Of a stretch of 64,000 nucleotides of DNA, positions 61,066-64,000 are shown in pieces. Position numbers and translations under genes: made by a program. The DNA is from Halovulum marinum (GTDB lineage Bacteria; Pseudomonadota; Alphaproteobacteria; Rhodobacterales; Rhodobacteraceae). The stretch lies in contig NZ_WIND01000001.1 of assembly GCF_009697225.1 (NCBI RefSeq), positions 558,001 through 622,000 of the forward strand, read 5' to 3'. Position 1 is the stretch's first letter, and every line of letters begins with the position of its first letter. Below the pieces are notes generated by a model that did not search any database, had not been told where the DNA came from, and was given only the letters and a program-made list of their open reading frames with translations.

Positions 61066-63261
61066 TCAGCGCGGGCGCGGCCGGGGCGCGGTGCGCAGCC
61101 GGGTGGCGGCGGGCGCGCGCCGCTCTGCCGCCACCGCGAGGCCGGCGGGGCGCGCCGGCGCCGCCGGGGCGACGGTGACGACTTCGACCGGGGTCGCGGC
61201 GCGGGTGATCTGCGCCGCGGCGGCGGGGGCCGCGGTCTGCACCGAAGTCCGCGCGGGGGCCGGGGCCACAGCCACCACCGGGGCCGCCGCCACCACCGGC
61301 GCCGCCGGAAGCGGGCCGGACAGCGGCGCGCCCAGCACCCGCGACAGGCCGATCGGCCCCGCCCGCCCGGCGATGCGCGAGCGGTAGACGTGCAGGCTTT
61401 CGGCGACGCGCTGCACATAGTTGCGGGTCTCGCGGAACGGGATCGTCTCGGTCCACAGCACCGGATCGACGCCGGGGCGGCGCGGATCGCCATAGGTGCC
61501 GAGCCACCGGTCCACCCGGTTCGGACCGGCGTTGTAGGCCGCCGCCGCCAAGATCACCGAGCCGTCGTAGCGGGCCAGCATCTCGGCCAGGTAGCGCGAG
61601 CCGAGGCGCACGTTGTAGTCCGGGTCCGAGGTCAGCCGCGCCTGGCTGTAGGGCAGGCCCAGATCGCCCGCGACCTTCTTCGCCGTGCCCGGCATCAGCT
61701 GCATCAGCCCGCGCGCGCCGGCGGGCGAGACCGCGACCGGGTTCAGCTCGCTTTCCTGCCGGGCGATGGCCAGCGCCAGCTCGGGCGGGATGCCGCGCGC
61801 GGCGTCGGTCTGCCCGGTCAGCGGGTAGTAGGCGTCGGGCCAGACCGCACCCTCGCGCACCACGCGCTTGGCGATGCGCACCGCCGCCGGGGTCTGGCCG
61901 ATCTCGAGCGACATCCGCGCCAGCGCGGCGGCGTCCTCGGGGCCGAGGCTTTCCTGCACGTGCAGCAGGAAGCGCAGCGAGGTCACCGGATCGCCCGCCG
62001 CCTGCAGCAGCCGCGCCGCCTGCACCGGGCCCGAGCGGGCGAAGCCGCGGCCGCGCCAGTCCGGCAGGCCGCGCTGCACGATCTCCTGGTCTGGGGCGAT
62101 GCCGGCGCGCTCGGCGGCGAGCTGGCCGTAGAAGCTGGTCTGGTGCCGCGCGCCCGCGGCATAGGCCCGCCGCGCGGCGGCGATGTCGCCGGTCGCCTCG
62201 TGGGCGCGGCCCAGCCAGTAGCCGGCGCGGCCCAGCGAGATCGGCGTCTCGACCGCCGCCGCGAAGCGCTGGAAGTGCCGGGTCGCGGTGACCGGATCGT
62301 TCAGGTGCACCAGCGCCAGATAGCCGGCCAGCCATTCCAGGTCGGCATAGTCCGAGCCCTCGGTCAGGAAGTGCCGGCTGGCGATCTGGTAGGCGGCCTG
62401 TACCCGCCCCTCGCGCATCGCGTTGCGGGCGATCGAGCGGCGGCGGTTCGACCAGGCCTCGGGGCGGCCCAGGCTCTCGGCCGAGACGGAGCGGGCCAGG
62501 ATCAACGCCTCGCCGTCGTCCCAGCGGCCCTTGGACATGCGCCAGGCGAAGCGGTCGTGGGCCAGCCCGCCGTCGTCGGCATGGCTGGCGGGGATCTTCG
62601 CGATCAGCGAATCGACGCCGTCCGCCTGACGCTGCAGCGCGATCCGGGCGCGGGCCAGCGCCGCGTCGGCGGCGGGCACCAGCGGCAGCATCGCCTCGGC
62701 GGCCTGCACCTCGCCGGCCCACAGCATCGCCTGCAGCCGGGCGCGGTGCAGCGGCGCCAGTTCGGCACCGAAGCGCTGCAGGAACTGGCTGCGCTCGTCG
62801 CCGGTCATCGGCAGCTCGCGCCAGGCGCGGGCGCGTTCCGCCGCCCCGGCCGCGCCGCCCAGCGCCGCGGCGTAAAGCATCGCGCCGCGCCCGGTCTGCG
62901 GCTTGTCCACCAGAAAGAAGGCGCGCACCTGCTCGGCCGGCAGTGCGCCGGGGATCTCGGCCTCGGCGCGCTTGCGCATCAGCGGCAGGCCGGGCCAGTC
63001 GGCGTTGGCGGTCAGGAAGCGGGCGTAGTCGCCCCAGCCGCCCTGCCCGGCGCGCAGCCGGTGCCAGTCGACGATGTCGGCGGCCACCGGGTCGCCGGCG
63101 CGCGCGGCGGCGGCGGCGGCGGCGTCGTAGTCGCGCGCCCAGACCTGGCGCAGCGCCTGCGACAGGAATTCGGGCTGGAACGCCAGCGCCGGTGCCGCGG
63201 TCACGCCGAGGATCAGCAGATGGCAGGTCAGGCGCGCCGCGGCGCGGGGGAATCGGATCAT
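61066..63261 (-). CDS. slt: Soluble lytic murein transglycosylase
   Basis: Periplasmic enzyme that cleaves peptidoglycan between MurNAc and GlcNAc. The 731-residue protein has a signal peptide (MIRFPRAAARLTCHLLILGV to ALAF) and a long helical superhelix as in Slt70. The catalytic SLT domain near the C-terminus contains ALAIARQESELNPVAVSPAGARGLMQLMPGTA (Glu in RQES) and ILAAAAYNAGPNRV. After it comes a 100-residue Ala/Pro/Arg-rich tail (PAAPVVAAAPVVAVAPAPA) not found in the enterobacterial enzyme, probably a disordered wall-associated extension. Confidence 0.92.
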   Translation of the reverse strand: MIRFPRAAARLTCHLLILGVTAAPALAFQPEFLSQALRQVWARDYDAAAAAAARAGDPVAADIVDWHRLRAGQGGWGDYARFLTANADWPGLPLMRKRAEAEIPGALPAEQVRAFFLVDKPQTGRGAMLYAAALGGAAGAAERARAWRELPMTGDERSQFLQRFGAELAPLHRARLQAMLWAGEVQAAEAMLPLVPAADAALARARIALQRQADGVDSLIAKIPASHADDGGLAHDRFAWRMSKGRWDDGEALILARSVSAESLGRPEAWSNRRRSIARNAMREGRVQAAYQIASRHFLTEGSDYADLEWLAGYLALVHLNDPVTATRHFQRFAAAVETPISLGRAGYWLGRAHEATGDIAAARRAYAAGARHQTSFYGQLAAERAGIAPDQEIVQRGLPDWRGRGFARSGPVQAARLLQAAGDPVTSLRFLLHVQESLGPEDAAALARMSLEIGQTPAAVRIAKRVVREGAVWPDAYYPLTGQTDAARGIPPELALAIARQESELNPVAVSPAGARGLMQLMPGTAKKVAGDLGLPYSQARLTSDPDYNVRLGSRYLAEMLARYDGSVILAAAAYNAGPNRVDRWLGTYGDPRRPGVDPVLWTETIPFRETRNYVQRVAESLHVYRSRIAGRAGPIGLSRVLGAPLSGPLPAAPVVAAAPVVAVAPAPARTSVQTAAPAAAAQITRAATPVEVVTVAPAAPARPAGLAVAAERRAPAATRLRTAPRPRPR

Positions 63262-63313
63262 GGGACTGCTCGGCCTCGTTGTACTGGCTCGGGTCGGGCT
63301 TGTACGGGTTCGT

Positions 63314-63339
63314 CGCGGAATCGGTACGCGGAATCGGTA
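63314..63339. repeat. 13-bp direct repeat, two copies
   Basis: CGCGGAATCGGTA occurs twice head to tail (63314-63326 and 63327-63339) in the divergent gap between slt and dapA. No known binding site is recognised. Confidence 0.75.
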
Positions 63340-63474
63340 CGGGGCCCGGCACTGGCCGTTTTGCCCGACCTTATCAAAACCGCGCCCCGCCGTCTGCCCC
63401 TTTCGGCGCGGCCGCGTCTTGCCGACCGGCGGTTTCGGGGCTAGGCAAGGCGCAGCGAAACAAAGGTACACATC

Positions 63475-64000
63475 ATGTTCAAGGGCTCGATTCCCGCACT
63501 CATCACCCCCTTCAGCAACGGCAAGGTGGACGAGGATGCGCTGAAGAAGCTGGTGGACTGGCATGTCGCCGAGGGCACCCACGGCCTGGTCGCCGCCGGC
63601 ACCACCGCGGAAAGCCCGACGCTGAGCCATGCCGAGCATCGCCGCGTGGTCGAGGTGGTCGTGCAGCACACCGCCGGGCGGATTCCGGTGATCGCCGGCG
63701 CGGGGTCGAACAATACCGCCGAGTCGATCGGCCTGATCCAGCACGCGCAGGAGGTCGGCGCCGACGCCGCGCTGGTGGTGACGCCGTATTACAACAAGCC
63801 CAACCAGCGGGGGCTCTACGCGCACTACAAGACGCTGCATGACTGCTGCGAGCTGCCGATCATCATCTACAACATCCCCGGCCGCTCGATCATCGACATG
63901 ACGCCCGAGACCATGGGCGAGCTGGCCAGGCTGCCGCGGATCATCGGCGTGAAGGATGCGACCGGCGATGTCAGCCGGGTGTCGGACACGCGCATCACCT
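63475..64000 (+). CDS. dapA: 4-hydroxy-tetrahydrodipicolinate synthase (3' end outside window)
   Basis: Condenses aspartate semialdehyde with pyruvate in the first step of diaminopimelate/lysine synthesis. The visible 175 codons include [20 protein letters not shown], the catalytic [10 protein letters not shown] motif, the YYNKP loop with the catalytic tyrosine ([19 protein letters not shown]), and the Schiff-base lysine in [10 protein letters not shown]. Family length is about 290, so roughly 115 residues lie beyond the right edge. The start follows AAAGGT at a good distance. Confidence 0.95.
   Translation, partial: MFKGSIPALITPFSNGKVDEDALKKLVDWHVAEGTHGLVAAGTTAESPTLSHAEHRRVVEVVVQHTAGRIPVIAGAGSNNTAESIGLIQHAQEVGADAALVVTPYYNKPNQRGLYAHYKTLHDCCELPIIIYNIPGRSIIDMTPETMGELARLPRIIGVKDATGDVSRVSDTRIT

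Noticed and set aside
63314-63339. The 13-bp direct repeat as an attachment site or insertion-sequence scar
   Set aside because: No integrase, transposase or matching copy elsewhere in the window; adjacent copies are better explained by slippage.

Overview
The window is about 64 kb of high-GC chromosomal DNA, almost certainly from an alphaproteobacterium of the order Rhodobacterales. The evidence is the gene content: a 44-residue aa3-type oxidase subunit IV, a COQ9-family protein, a membrane-anchored CycM-type cytochrome c, an alphaproteobacterial RpoH, a short (about 100 nt) SRP RNA, a YejABEF-type peptide importer, and a split MnmC. Genes are dense, with strong third-position GC and many 1-4 nt stop/start overlaps (TGATG or ATGA), so translation is widely coupled. 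I saw no tRNA, rRNA, insertion sequence, prophage or CRISPR array.

Layout. 1-12.2 kb: a partial quinone oxidoreductase, an aminotransferase, COQ9, rpsU, a phosphatase, an alpha/beta hydrolase, a run of small envelope proteins with the oxidase subunit, an MBL hydrolase coupled to a DmdC-like acyl-CoA dehydrogenase, tsaC, yqgE, a DsbD-type periplasmic domain, and nudC. 12.3-15.9 kb: the SRP RNA with promoter and terminator, a six-copy 21-bp tandem repeat, then dnaX, ybaB, a small ABM-like gene, and recR. 15.9-20.7 kb: an EamA transporter, an isolated phnM/DUF1045 divergent pair, pheA, and cytochrome c. 20.8-26.6 kb: yejABEF. 26.6-34.9 kb: an accessory catabolic island. One arm (minus strand) is lysR, Rieske oxygenase, aldehyde dehydrogenase, two small genes and a BCCT transporter. 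The divergent arm is a FAD amine oxidase and an FMN/2Fe-2S reductase. It looks like uptake and oxidative breakdown of a quaternary ammonium compound such as carnitine or a betaine.

34.9-45.1 kb: a gene-free stretch with a chain of C-rich-loop hairpins ending in a strong minus-strand terminator; DUF1810, sulfotransferase and fused 5-oxoprolinase genes; a DjlA-like protein, an EEP-family nuclease, a periplasmic protein and pepF; then a second gene-free stretch with a promoter, closing stem and terminator that suggest another structured RNA. 45.1-53.9 kb: a Gfo/Idh oxidoreductase, rpoH, rluD divergent from a small membrane gene with overlapping start codons, dnaG-rpoD, and an AI-2E-family permease. 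53.9-64 kb: smc, a flavin reductase with a promoter and an inverted repeat over its likely transcription start, the MnmC-like oxidase divergent from mnmD, a DMT transporter, a soluble lytic transglycosylase, and the start of dapA.

Most of the window is housekeeping: replication (dnaX, dnaG, smc, recR), transcription (rpoD, rpoH), translation (rpsU, tsaC, mnmD, rluD, SRP RNA) and envelope functions. The parts most worth following up are the Rieske/BCCT cluster and the two candidate noncoding RNA loci.
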